Both the position numbers and the translations under genes were made by a program. From Bacteroidales bacterium UBA3824 (GTDB lineage Bacteria; Bacteroidota; Bacteroidia; Bacteroidales; UBA3824): a stretch of DNA of 7,055 nt. Below are positions 1-5,946 of the stretch, in pieces. The notes under the pieces are model-generated. The model saw nothing but the letters and a program-made list of their open reading frames with translations. It searched no databases and was not told the origin of the DNA. Every line of letters starts with the position of its first letter. The stretch's first letter is position 1. Location of the stretch: the NCBI GenBank assembly GCA_002393195.1, contig DGIK01000114.1, forward strand, positions 14,335-21,389. The letters run 5' to 3'.

Positions 1-1001
1 CGGATGATGAGCATATCGTCGGAGCGACCGAGAATCCTGTCCATCCTTACGGCGGTGCGTCCGCACTTGCAGGGTTCGTAGATAAGGCGCGTGAGGTCGC
101 GTGTGCGGTAGCGGATTATCGGCATAGCCTCCTTGCAGAGCGAGGTAAATACGAGTTCGCCAAATTCGCCGGGGGCAACGGGCTGCAAAGTTTCGGGGTT
201 GATGATTTCCGGGAAAAACATATCTTCCCACAAGTGAGTGCCGTCTTGGTATTCACATTCGCCGCCTACGCCGGGGCCGCACATTTCGGTAAGTCCGTAG
301 ATGTCGTATGCCTTGATGTGGAGTTTTTCTTCGAGTTCCTTCCTCATGCCCTCTGTCCACGGCTCTGCACCGAAGAAACCGCATTTGAGTTTCATATTGT
401 CGATGCTCACTTGGTCGCTTGCGTGAATGGCTTCGGCGAGCCTCATGCCATAAGAAGGAGTGCAGCACAATACCGTGGTGCCAAAATCCTGCATGAGCAT
501 AATCTGTTTTTCAGTCTTGCCGGCGGAGGTTGGGAGTTGCACTGCGCCGAGTTTTGCCGCGCCGTCGTGTGCACCGAGACCGCCCGTAAAGAGGCCGTAA
601 CCGTAAGAATTTTGAACAATGTCGCCAGCCTTGACGCCGCCTGCCGACATTACACGAGCCACACCTTCCGACCACATGTCGATGTCGTTTTTGGTATAAG
701 TGTCAACTACCGGCTTGCCCGTTGTGCCGCTCGAAGCATGGATTCTAACGATTTGGTCTTGCGGAACTACCTGCAAACCAAACGGATACTCGTCCCTAAG
801 GTCGTGCTTGGTAGTGAAGGGGAGTTTTGAAATGTCGTCTATGGACTTGATGTCGTCGGGCGTAATGCCGAGTTCGTCCATCTTTTTCTTATAGAACGGC
901 GACTTTTCATAACATGTCTTCACCGTCCGTTTGAGCCTCTCGCTTTGGAGGGCGCGCATATCCTCGCGGGACATGCACTCATATTTTGCGTTGTATATCA
1001 T
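1..1001 (-). CDS. paaK: Phenylacetate-CoA ligase, partial (C-terminus off the left edge)
   Basis: ATP-dependent adenylating enzyme that joins phenylacetate or a related aryl acid to coenzyme A in the cytoplasm. The reading frame is open from an ATG at 999-1001 to the window edge, giving 333 residues of a family usually about 430 long, so roughly 100 C-terminal residues are missing. Visible motifs are the ATP-binding loop ASSGTTGKP (residues 89-97), the adenylation motif YDIYGLTEM (232-240), [10 protein letters not shown] (297-306) and DRILGRSDD (321-329). The N-terminal [10 protein letters not shown] segment is also typical of this family. The gene starts 28 bases after the stop of the thioesterase gene and is probably cotranscribed with it. 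In gut Bacteroidetes such ligases often sit beside indolepyruvate:ferredoxin oxidoreductase genes and take part in aromatic amino-acid fermentation; that neighbour would lie outside this window, so this role is inference. Substrate preference cannot be read from the sequence. Confidence 0.95.
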   Translation of the reverse strand, partial: MIYNAKYECMSREDMRALQSERLKRTVKTCYEKSPFYKKKMDELGITPDDIKSIDDISKLPFTTKHDLRDEYPFGLQVVPQDQIVRIHASSGTTGKPVVDTYTKNDIDMWSEGVARVMSAGGVKAGDIVQNSYGYGLFTGGLGAHDGAAKLGAVQLPTSAGKTEKQIMLMQDFGTTVLCCTPSYGMRLAEAIHASDQVSIDNMKLKCGFFGAEPWTEGMRKELEEKLHIKAYDIYGLTEMCGPGVGGECEYQDGTHLWEDMFFPEIINPETLQPVAPGEFGELVFTSLCKEAMPIIRYRTRDLTRLIYEPCKCGRTAVRMDRILGRSDDMLII

Positions 1002-1029
1002 TTTGTAAATTAATTGTTTTCAATGTCTC

Positions 1030-1443
1030 CTATTGCAATGCGTCGAATGTAATCGCGTCCTTCTTTCGGTAGCCCTGACCATTGCCGATGGCTATCAAAT
1101 TGCCATCCTGATTGCGGATTTCCACATCGCAATACGGAATTTTGGGATGGTTGAACCTTTCCTTGGCAATTGCCACGAGCCGGTCGCCCTTCTGCGCCGA
1201 CTGCAAATACGAAATGCTGTTTTGAATTCCAAAAGTCAACTGTCCGTGGCTGTTCATCACGGCGGCAATAGCGAGGTCGGCAAGCGTAAACAACGCCCCG
1301 CCCTGACACACTCCGCCACCGTTCAAGTGCCGTTCCTCCACAGTCATCTCCGCCTTAGCAACGCCCTCAGACACCTCTGTAAGCGACATTCCCGACGATG
1401 CGGCGTACCTATCGTTGGTATTTAATATATCCTTTAAAGTCAT
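1030..1443 (-). CDS. PaaI-family hotdog-fold acyl-CoA thioesterase
   Basis: Predicted 137-residue single-domain hotdog thioesterase that hydrolyses an acyl- or aryl-CoA, probably the product of the adjacent phenylacetate-CoA ligase or a related CoA ester. The core motif runs HLNGGGVCQGGALFTLAD (residues 39-56): Asn41, the Gly-Gly pair at 48-49 and the acidic Asp56 correspond to the conserved and catalytic positions of PaaI. Gln47 occupies the position that is His in the usual HGG motif. A later strand, FGIQNSISYLQSA, fits the family. The ATG at 1441-1443 is preferred over a TTG at 1500 because a good promoter (-33 at 1498-1501, -7 at 1470-1477) lies between them. The gene is first in a two-gene unit with the ligase. 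A thioesterase beside a CoA ligase may rescue trapped CoA; this is inference. Confidence 0.88.
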   Translation of the reverse strand: MTLKDILNTNDRYAASSGMSLTEVSEGVAKAEMTVEERHLNGGGVCQGGALFTLADLAIAAVMNSHGQLTFGIQNSISYLQSAQKGDRLVAIAKERFNHPKIPYCDVEIRNQDGNLIAIGNGQGYRKKDAITFDALQ

Positions 1444-1469
1444 AATATTACAACAATTATTGCAGGGCG

Positions 1470-1501
1470 TAAAATTAGATATTTTTTTTGTTAACTGCAA
1501 A
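1470..1501 (-). promoter_or_regulatory. Predicted promoter of the thioesterase-ligase unit
   Basis: On the minus strand TTTG (1498-1501) is followed after 20 bases by TAATTTTA (1470-1477), close to the Bacteroidetes consensus TTTG, 19-21 bases, TAnnTTTG; only the last base of the -7 differs. Transcription would start near 1463, about 20 bases before the ATG at 1443. Confidence 0.6.
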
Positions 1502-1558
1502 ATTAATTGGCAGACACAATAATATTAAGTATTTTTGGTAGAAAAAAGGGGGGAAAGT

Positions 1559-1589
1559 TTTGGAGAATCAAAAATAATCTGTAATTTTA
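1559..1589 (+). promoter_or_regulatory. Predicted promoter of the Fic gene
   Basis: TTTG (1559-1562), a 19-base spacer, then TAATTTTA (1582-1589) match the Bacteroidetes -33/-7 pattern except for the final base. Transcription would begin around 1595, leaving a leader of about 40 bases. The -7 overlaps the first arm of the palindromic operator, so a protein bound there should block polymerase. It is divergent from the thioesterase promoter, with the two -33 boxes 57 bases apart. Confidence 0.6.
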
Positions 1590-1631
1590 CCACCCAAAAC
1601 GGTGGTATTATTACCACCTAATAGAGTGGTA
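1588..1631. promoter_or_regulatory. Tandem palindromes, candidate operator of the Fic gene
   Basis: Two inverted repeats of identical geometry follow each other at a 24-base pitch. The first is TACCACC (1588-1594), six bases, GGTGGTA (1601-1607). The second is TACCACC (1612-1618), six bases, AGTGGTA (1625-1631), with one base changed in the last arm. The inner arms also form GGTGGTA, four bases, TACCACC. The array begins in the -7 element and ends four bases before the ATG, replacing any Shine-Dalgarno sequence. Position and symmetry suggest a dimeric repressor site, with the Fic protein's own C-terminal winged-helix-like domain as the obvious candidate binder (inference). The second palindrome could also fold in the mRNA and hide the start codon. 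Confidence 0.65.
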
Positions 1632-1635
1632 AAAT

Positions 1636-2706
1636 ATGAAAACAAGCGAAAAATTACAAAAGGCATTTGAGAAATGGCAGTCGATACAGCCGCTCTCAGA
1701 AACAGACAAAAGACGGTTGAGCCGTAAGTTTACTGTTGATTTCAATTACAACAGCAACCATATCGAGGGCAACACGCTCACGTATGGTCAGACGGAGCTG
1801 TTGCTACTCTTTGGTAAGGTAATCGGAGAAGCGGATGCAAAGGATGTCGTTGACATGACGGCAAGTAATGTAAGCCTCAAAATGATGACGGAAGAAACCT
1901 CAGCCCACAACCCTCTGACGCAGAATTTCATCCGTACACTCCACCAGACCCTGTTGCGAGAAGACTACACTGTGTATAAAAATCTGCCCGGGGGCTATTC
2001 GACAAGCTACGTAATCCACGCTGGACAATACAAGACACGTCCCAACAGTGTCATAACACGTTATGGCGACCGATTTGACTACGCATCACCGGAAGAAACA
2101 CCCGCACTGATGGCAGACCTCGTCGATTGGTACAACAAGGAGGAGCAATCGGGCGAGATGTCGGCTGTCGATTTGGCGATTCTGTTCCATTACCGCTACA
2201 TCAGGATTCACCCCTTTGAGGACGGCAACGGCAGGATTGCGCGTCTTTTGGTCAACTACATTTTGGCACGGCACGGCTATCCGATGATTGTGGTGCGCAG
2301 CCGCAACAAGCATGCTTATCTTGAAGCCCTTCACAAAGCGGATATGAAAGTTGGCACAGCACCTTCCGACGGAGCAAACGCGACACTCGCACAAATCCGC
2401 CCGTTCCAAAAATATATGACAGACCTCATTATTTCAGAAATTGAGGGGGACACGCTTTTTGCGACCGAAAAATCAGAAGACATTTGGTGGTACGATGGCG
2501 AAAGGGTAATGTTCAAAACCCCAAACTACGGCAAAATCCTTCGCGAACTCCAAATAGAACCAGAATCCACGTATGCCTCGCTCCAAGAAATTACCGGCAT
2601 CAACACTTCTGCACTCCAAAAACTAATGCAGTCTTTGGCAGACAAAGGTTACATCGAAAAAAGCGACAAACACGGTTGGCGCGTCTTCATCACGCCGTCA
2701 ATGTAA
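1636..2706 (+). CDS. Fic-family protein (putative AMP-transferase) with C-terminal winged-helix-like domain
   Basis: A 356-residue Fic enzyme, predicted to transfer AMP from ATP to a hydroxyl side chain of a target protein in the cytoplasm. The catalytic motif is complete: HPFEDGNGRIAR (residues 192-203), with catalytic His192, metal-binding Asp196 and phosphate-binding Asn198, Arg200 and Arg203. An N-terminal inhibitory motif SNHIEGN (40-46) matches [S/T]xxxE[G/N] and marks a class II Fic, in which Glu44 would hold the active site closed. The segment near 115-135 (KNLPGGYSTSYVIHAGQYKT) is the expected target-binding flap. Residues about 305-355 resemble a winged helix-turn-helix (ASLQEITGINTSALQKLMQSLADKGYIEK). 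The start is the ATG at 1636, immediately after a pair of palindromes. The gene is monocistronic and overlaps the convergent nitroreductase gene by 9 bases. There is no antitoxin-like small gene beside it; inhibition is built in. The target protein is unknown. Confidence 0.93.
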   Translation: MKTSEKLQKAFEKWQSIQPLSETDKRRLSRKFTVDFNYNSNHIEGNTLTYGQTELLLLFGKVIGEADAKDVVDMTASNVSLKMMTEETSAHNPLTQNFIRTLHQTLLREDYTVYKNLPGGYSTSYVIHAGQYKTRPNSVITRYGDRFDYASPEETPALMADLVDWYNKEEQSGEMSAVDLAILFHYRYIRIHPFEDGNGRIARLLVNYILARHGYPMIVVRSRNKHAYLEALHKADMKVGTAPSDGANATLAQIRPFQKYMTDLIISEIEGDTLFATEKSEDIWWYDGERVMFKTPNYGKILRELQIEPESTYASLQEITGINTSALQKLMQSLADKGYIEKSDKHGWRVFITPSM

Positions 2707-3336
2707 CAATATCTCCTCCAAACTCCTTTTCGGCACGCAATGCACGCCGTCCGCATCGCGGTAATACTTCACGCTGCCATCTGCCGGCATATCAACGAGT
2801 TTGAAACGTTCCGCCGACTTGCCGACAGCCAACACAGCGAGCGGCGGCATCTCCAAATGCAATGCTTCGGCAATCTCCTTGGCATTGAAAGCACAAATAA
2901 TGATGCCGTTGAGACCTATCTCGACGGCTTTTAATAGCATCGACTGCAACGAAATGCCAAGATCGACATAGACATAACGCTCCGGCTCGATGGCACTGCA
3001 TACTATTATAAAAGAGAGCGGCTCCGTGCCAGGAAACGGCAAATGCAATTCCGGCAACGCGCCGCCGAGTTTGATATTTTGGTTGACAACAGAAACCTCG
3101 TCTTCAGCGACAACAAGCCTAAAACGCAACGCCTGTTGGTTCCTCGCCGACGGGATTTTGGTATTGACGGCAACTATTTTGCGCAATACATCCTCGCCCA
3201 CGCGCACCGAATGGTCGTAACCACGGCAACTGCGGTTTTTCAACAGGAGAGAATCGAGGGTATGCCCCACCCTCTTGACGGTCTTCTTGCTGCCAAAGAC
3301 TTCCTCGTAACGTTTTTCAAGATAATTGTCTGCCAT
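2698..3336 (-). CDS. Nitroreductase-family FMN-dependent oxidoreductase
   Basis: A 212-residue protein of the nitroreductase fold, expected to bind FMN as a homodimer and use NAD(P)H to reduce an unidentified substrate. Family signatures are NRSCRGY (residues 34-40), where the two Arg residues would contact FMN phosphate, PSARNQQALRF (62-72), DLGISLQSMLLKAVEIGL (125-142) followed by NGIIICAFN, and PLAVLAVGKSAE near 165-176. The ATG at 3336 is chosen over a TTG two codons upstream. A consensus -7 TATCTTTG lies at 3393-3400. The 3' end overlaps the convergent fic gene by 9 bases, and no terminator is visible between them. Nitroreductase names say little about physiological substrate; a redox or quinone or nitro-compound role cannot be decided here. 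Confidence 0.87.
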   Translation of the reverse strand: MADNYLEKRYEEVFGSKKTVKRVGHTLDSLLLKNRSCRGYDHSVRVGEDVLRKIVAVNTKIPSARNQQALRFRLVVAEDEVSVVNQNIKLGGALPELHLPFPGTEPLSFIIVCSAIEPERYVYVDLGISLQSMLLKAVEIGLNGIIICAFNAKEIAEALHLEMPPLAVLAVGKSAERFKLVDMPADGSVKYYRDADGVHCVPKRSLEEILLH

Positions 3337-3392
3337 AATCAAGTATAATTATTAAATTGGTAATCGGTAGAATGGGGCACACAGCCACCCTG

Positions 3393-3400
3393 CAAAGATA
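3393..3400 (-). promoter_or_regulatory. Predicted -7 element of the nitroreductase gene
   Basis: The minus strand reads TATCTTTG, a perfect match to TAnnTTTG, about 57 bases before the ATG. No TTTG is found at 19-21 bases upstream, where instead an unusual T8-C-A8 tract (3407-3423) lies, so the promoter may depend on the A/T tract. Confidence 0.5.
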
Positions 3401-3434
3401 ATGAAATTTTTTTTCAAAAAAAACGTCCAAAATG

Positions 3435-3465
3435 TTTCATTAGTCTTAAAATAGTGATATATTCG
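3435..3465 (+). promoter_or_regulatory. Predicted promoter of the decarboxylase gene
   Basis: TTTC (3435-3438), 19 bases, TATATTCG (3458-3465) is a one-mismatch match at each element to the Bacteroidetes promoter. It overlaps an in-frame GTG at 3454, which argues that translation starts downstream at the ATG at 3517. Confidence 0.4.
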
Positions 3466-3516
3466 CACACAAATTCAAACAAACATACTAAAAACATTAA
3501 TCATCTGACAATCAAA

Positions 3517-4731
3517 ATGATAGATCGCGACGATTTTGTCCCCGACGAGGAATGGGAGAGGTTCAGGGAGATAAGCAAGGATTTTCCGACGCCCAATATA
3601 TTCGTCAACCTTGATGTCATCGAGGAGGAATACAAACACTTGATGAAGACATTTCCATACGGAAACGTCTATTTTGCCGTAAAGGCCAACCCCGGCATAC
3701 CGGTAATAAGACTGTTGAAGGAGTTAGGCTCCAATTTTGACATAGCATCCCGATACGAGCTCGACGACGTACTGGCGCAAGGCATCTCGCCAGACCGCAT
3801 CTCGTATGGCAACACCATCAAGAAGGCCGACGACGTGGAATATTTCTACAAAAAAGGTATCAGGATGTTTGTAACCGACTCCAAGGACGACCTCAAAAAC
3901 ATCGCCGACCGCGCCCCCGGGTCCAAGGTTTTCGTAAGGATACTTATCGAAAACTCTTCTACCGCCGACTGGCCGCTCTCGCGCAAGTTTGGCTGCCATC
4001 CCGATATGGCGTACAACCTTCTCGTAATGGCGAAAGAACGCGGATTGGAGCCATACGGAATCAGTTTTCACGTGGGAAGCCAGCAACGCGACATCGGACA
4101 GTGGGACGACGCTATCTCCAAGACAAAATACCTCTTTGAGTCGCTCGAAGAAGAGGAAGACATCAAACTCCAAATGATAAATATGGGCGGCGGATTCCCA
4201 GCTCGTTACATTCAACCCTGCAACGACCTCTCCGACTACGCCTCCGAAATCACCCGCTACCTCCACGACGACTTCGACGAGATACCCCGCATCGTATTTG
4301 AGCCGGGACGCTCGCTCGTTGGCAACGCCGGCATATTGACATCGGAAGTAGTATTGATTTCGCGCAAAAACAACACCTCGCTCTCTCGCTGGGTATATCT
4401 CGACTGCGGTCTCTTCAACGGACTCACCGAAACCCTCGGCGAAGCCATCAAGTACCCCGTACTCACCGACAAGGACGGCGGCAAATGCGGCGAAGTAATC
4501 CTCGCTGGTCCCACCTGCGACAGTGCCGACATTATGTACGAAAACACCAAGTACAAACTCCCAATCGACCTCAAAAGCGGCGACAAGGTTTATTGGCTCA
4601 CCACAGGCGCGTACACAAGCACGTATGCATCTGTCAAATTCAATGGCTTCCCGCCCATCAAGACCTACTATTACAACAAAAAAGCCATCTACGACGTAGA
4701 TGGCAATGTGGTAAAATCGTTGGCATCGTAG
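3517..4731 (+). CDS. Fold-type-III PLP decarboxylase, probable ornithine decarboxylase
   Basis: A 404-residue pyridoxal-phosphate enzyme of the alanine-racemase-fold ornithine/diaminopimelate decarboxylase family, probably making putrescine from ornithine for polyamine synthesis in the cytoplasm. Seen in order: the PLP lysine in VYFAVKANPG (Lys56), FHVGSQ (184-189, His185 stacking on the cofactor), the glycine loop MGGGF (223-227), the phosphate-binding EPGR (262-265), and GPTCDSAD (331-338), whose Cys334-Asp335 pair is the catalytic signature of ornithine-type decarboxylases; GAYT (364-367) and FNGF (375-378) follow. Lysine or dual lysine/ornithine specificity is possible. The ATG at 3517 is preferred over the GTG at 3454 because a likely promoter overlaps the latter. 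The gene stands alone, divergent from the nitroreductase gene, and its TAG stop lies within a perfect palindrome. A carboxynorspermidine decarboxylase is less likely given the CDSAD motif. Confidence 0.88.
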   Translation: MIDRDDFVPDEEWERFREISKDFPTPNIFVNLDVIEEEYKHLMKTFPYGNVYFAVKANPGIPVIRLLKELGSNFDIASRYELDDVLAQGISPDRISYGNTIKKADDVEYFYKKGIRMFVTDSKDDLKNIADRAPGSKVFVRILIENSSTADWPLSRKFGCHPDMAYNLLVMAKERGLEPYGISFHVGSQQRDIGQWDDAISKTKYLFESLEEEEDIKLQMINMGGGFPARYIQPCNDLSDYASEITRYLHDDFDEIPRIVFEPGRSLVGNAGILTSEVVLISRKNNTSLSRWVYLDCGLFNGLTETLGEAIKYPVLTDKDGGKCGEVILAGPTCDSADIMYENTKYKLPIDLKSGDKVYWLTTGAYTSTYASVKFNGFPPIKTYYYNKKAIYDVDGNVVKSLAS

Positions 4732-4755
4732 AGACGCACGGCCGTGCGTCTCTAC
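4728..4755. repeat. Perfect 28-base palindrome spanning the decarboxylase stop codon
   Basis: The left arm GTAGAGACGCACGG (4728-4741) is followed directly by its exact reverse complement CCGTGCGTCTCTAC (4742-4755). The TAG stop of the decarboxylase (4729-4731) is inside the left arm, and the convergent Sel1 gene ends 9 bases beyond the right arm. Palindromes of the GTAGAGACG...CGTCTCTAC type are, from memory, dispersed in high copy in many Bacteroidetes and cyanobacterial genomes. As RNA the arms could fold on either strand, but no T-tract follows directly, so it is not a canonical intrinsic terminator. Confidence 0.85.
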
Positions 4756-4764
4756 CGCGCCCAA

Positions 4765-5451
4765 TTATTTTTTCACCATATTAAGAATCTTCTTAGCGTC
4801 GGAATCACCTTCCGACGCTTCGTTTTTTAGCTCCTTCATTATCTTGTCGCCGCCGTCGGGATTGTTGACGGCTTTTAAGAACCATTCCTTAGCCTTGGCG
4901 GCATCTTCTGCAACGCCCTTGCCTTTCAGGTAACATTTGCCGAGGGCGAGTTGCGCGTCGGCATTGCCCTGCGCGGCACTTTTCTCAAACCATTGGAATG
5001 CGGCGTTGGCGTCCTTGGTGCAGCCTTCGCCCTTCTTGTAACACTTGCCGACTTGGTACTGCGCCTTGGCGTTGCCTTGCTGTGCCGCCTTGCTGTACCA
5101 TTCAAAAGCCAATGCGTCGTCCTCCTTCACGCCGTCGCCCTTGTCGTAGGCGCGACCGAGTTGATACTGCGACTTGGCGTGTCCCTGTTCTGCCGCCATT
5201 TTGTAATACTTGACGGCTGTCTTGTCGCTCTTTGCAACGCCGTAGCCCTTCTCGTAGGCGCGGCCGAGTTGGTATTGAGCCTTGGCAAAACCCATATCCG
5301 CCGCCTTCTGGTAGTTGGTGAAAGCCGTAGCGTAGTCCTTGGCGTCATCGGCATCCTTGCCGGTCTTGTAATATTGTTCGGCAGTCTGAGCCGATACAGT
5401 TGCAGCCATCATCATAATGGCAACAATCAACGTAGAAACAATCTTTTTCAT
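4765..5451 (-). CDS. Secreted Sel1-repeat (TPR-like) protein
   Basis: A 228-residue protein with a signal peptide (MKK, then a hydrophobic stretch to about residue 18, with likely cleavage after VSA at 21) and therefore probably periplasmic or exported. The rest is a solenoid of Sel1-like repeats with an exact 36-residue period: equivalent alanines fall at 43, 79, 115, 151 and 187, each repeat carrying the pattern aromatic-xKAA-xxG-xAxAQ-xLGxxYxKGxGV. A short charged helix ends the protein. Such solenoids bind other proteins; no partner or enzymatic activity can be assigned. Three cysteines occur at 137, 144 and 173. The ATG at 5451 is chosen because it begins the signal peptide and a consensus -7 element (5481-5488) lies inside the longer reading frame. 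It is monocistronic and convergent with the decarboxylase gene. Confidence 0.9.
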   Translation of the reverse strand: MKKIVSTLIVAIMMMAATVSAQTAEQYYKTGKDADDAKDYATAFTNYQKAADMGFAKAQYQLGRAYEKGYGVAKSDKTAVKYYKMAAEQGHAKSQYQLGRAYDKGDGVKEDDALAFEWYSKAAQQGNAKAQYQVGKCYKKGEGCTKDANAAFQWFEKSAAQGNADAQLALGKCYLKGKGVAEDAAKAKEWFLKAVNNPDGGDKIMKELKNEASEGDSDAKKILNMVKK

Positions 5452-5480
5452 ATCTTGTAGGATTGGATTAATAATCGGGG

Positions 5481-5488
5481 CAAAAATA
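5481..5488 (-). promoter_or_regulatory. Predicted -7 element of the Sel1-repeat gene
   Basis: The minus strand reads TATTTTTG, a perfect TAnnTTTG match 29 bases before the ATG at 5451. The -33 region offers only TATG at a 21-base spacing. The predicted leader is about 25 bases. Confidence 0.55.
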
Positions 5489-5597
5489 TACATTAAAGTC
5501 GATAAAAATCATAAATTACTTAAAAAAAATACTAAACATCCGCAATTCTTAATCGATATAGCTTAGCGGAATCATGTCAGACACTTCACACCAACAC

Positions 5598-5630
5598 AAA
5601 AAAACGTCCCGGAGGGGGGATTCCGGGACG
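5598..5630 (-). terminator. Intrinsic terminator reading leftward, with no assigned gene
   Basis: On the minus strand a perfect 9-base-pair hairpin, CGTCCCGGA and TCCGGGACG with an 8-base loop (5605-5630), is followed at once by seven T (plus-strand A7 at 5598-5604), a textbook Rho-independent terminator. On the plus strand no T-tract follows, so it acts in one direction only. The nearest gene upstream in its direction is on the opposite strand (rsfS), so it must end an unrecognised transcript or shield the Sel1 promoter from antisense reading. Confidence 0.8.
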
Positions 5631-5733
5631 CTAAAATAATCATCGGATAAAAATTGATAACAGCTCTTTTTGGTGAAGAACTTGAACCACAAACATTAAA
5701 ACAATTAGTATAAACACATCATCAAAAAACAAA
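5598..5733 (-). other. Possible small transcription unit (short RNA or 18-residue ORF)
   Basis: Speculative. On the minus strand TTTG (5730-5733), 19 bases, TACTAATT (5703-5710) partly resembles a promoter. An ATG at 5694-5696 opens an 18-codon frame (MFVVQVLHQKELLSIFIR) ending with TGA at 5640-5642, nine bases before the terminator hairpin. The -7 matches only partly and the start would be nearly leaderless, so this may be a small noncoding RNA or nothing at all. Confidence 0.2.
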
Positions 5734-5909
5734 TTCTATCATTAGGGTAGCAAGTATGTTTTAGGATTATCAATCATCATTGTTGCTTTTCACTTAAAAG
5801 ACACGCAACATCGGCTATACCCTATGTGAATAAATGTTAAAAATTAGCCGTCCCGAAAGACCACAACAATTATTTGGCAAAATTTCTTTTTACATTCCAA
5901 CTAATATTT

Positions 5910-5917
5910 TACCTTTG
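5910..5917 (+). promoter_or_regulatory. Predicted -7 element of the rsfS-ftsH operon
   Basis: TACCTTTG is a perfect TAnnTTTG match 29 bases before the rsfS ATG. The -33 region has only TTTT (5887-5890) at a 19-base spacing. It also rules out the TTG at 5932 as a likely start. Confidence 0.55.
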
Positions 5918-5946
5918 CACTGTGGAAATAATTGCAATTATTAAAT

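Larger units (their letters stand above)
5494..5946. other. AT-rich intergenic region between the Sel1 and rsfS genes
   Basis: About 450 bases without a convincing gene on either strand. It holds the upstream part of the Sel1 promoter region, a leftward intrinsic terminator at 5598-5630, a possible tiny minus-strand unit before it (5640-5733), and the rsfS -7 element at 5910-5917. No tRNA, riboswitch or known structured RNA could be recognised by eye; the rest is AT-rich sequence. Confidence 0.7.

Noticed and set aside
234..830. A 198-codon plus-strand frame within the ligase gene
   Set aside because: It is antisense to the clearly identified phenylacetate-CoA ligase and shows no family motif.
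1588..1631. CRISPR-like or other repeat array reading of the palindromes
   Set aside because: Only two units of 20 bases at a 24-base pitch, with no spacer-like unique sequence; a regulatory operator fits far better.
1636..2706. Fic plus antitoxin toxin-antitoxin pair
   Set aside because: No small antitoxin gene lies on either side; the inhibitory motif is within the same chain.
3724..4764. A 346-codon open frame on the minus strand opposite the decarboxylase gene
   Set aside because: The plus-strand frame has complete family motifs. The antisense frame has no recognisable domain and is a by-product of codon bias in the real gene.
5680..5700. A GTGGTTCAAGTTC stretch on the minus strand that resembles a tRNA T-arm
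   Set aside because: The flanking bases do not form the five-pair T stem, and no acceptor, D or anticodon arms are found upstream.
5834..5944. A 36-codon plus-strand frame ending just before the rsfS start
   Set aside because: The consensus -7 element of rsfS (5910-5917) lies inside it, there is no promoter of its own, and the composition is that of noncoding AT-rich sequence.
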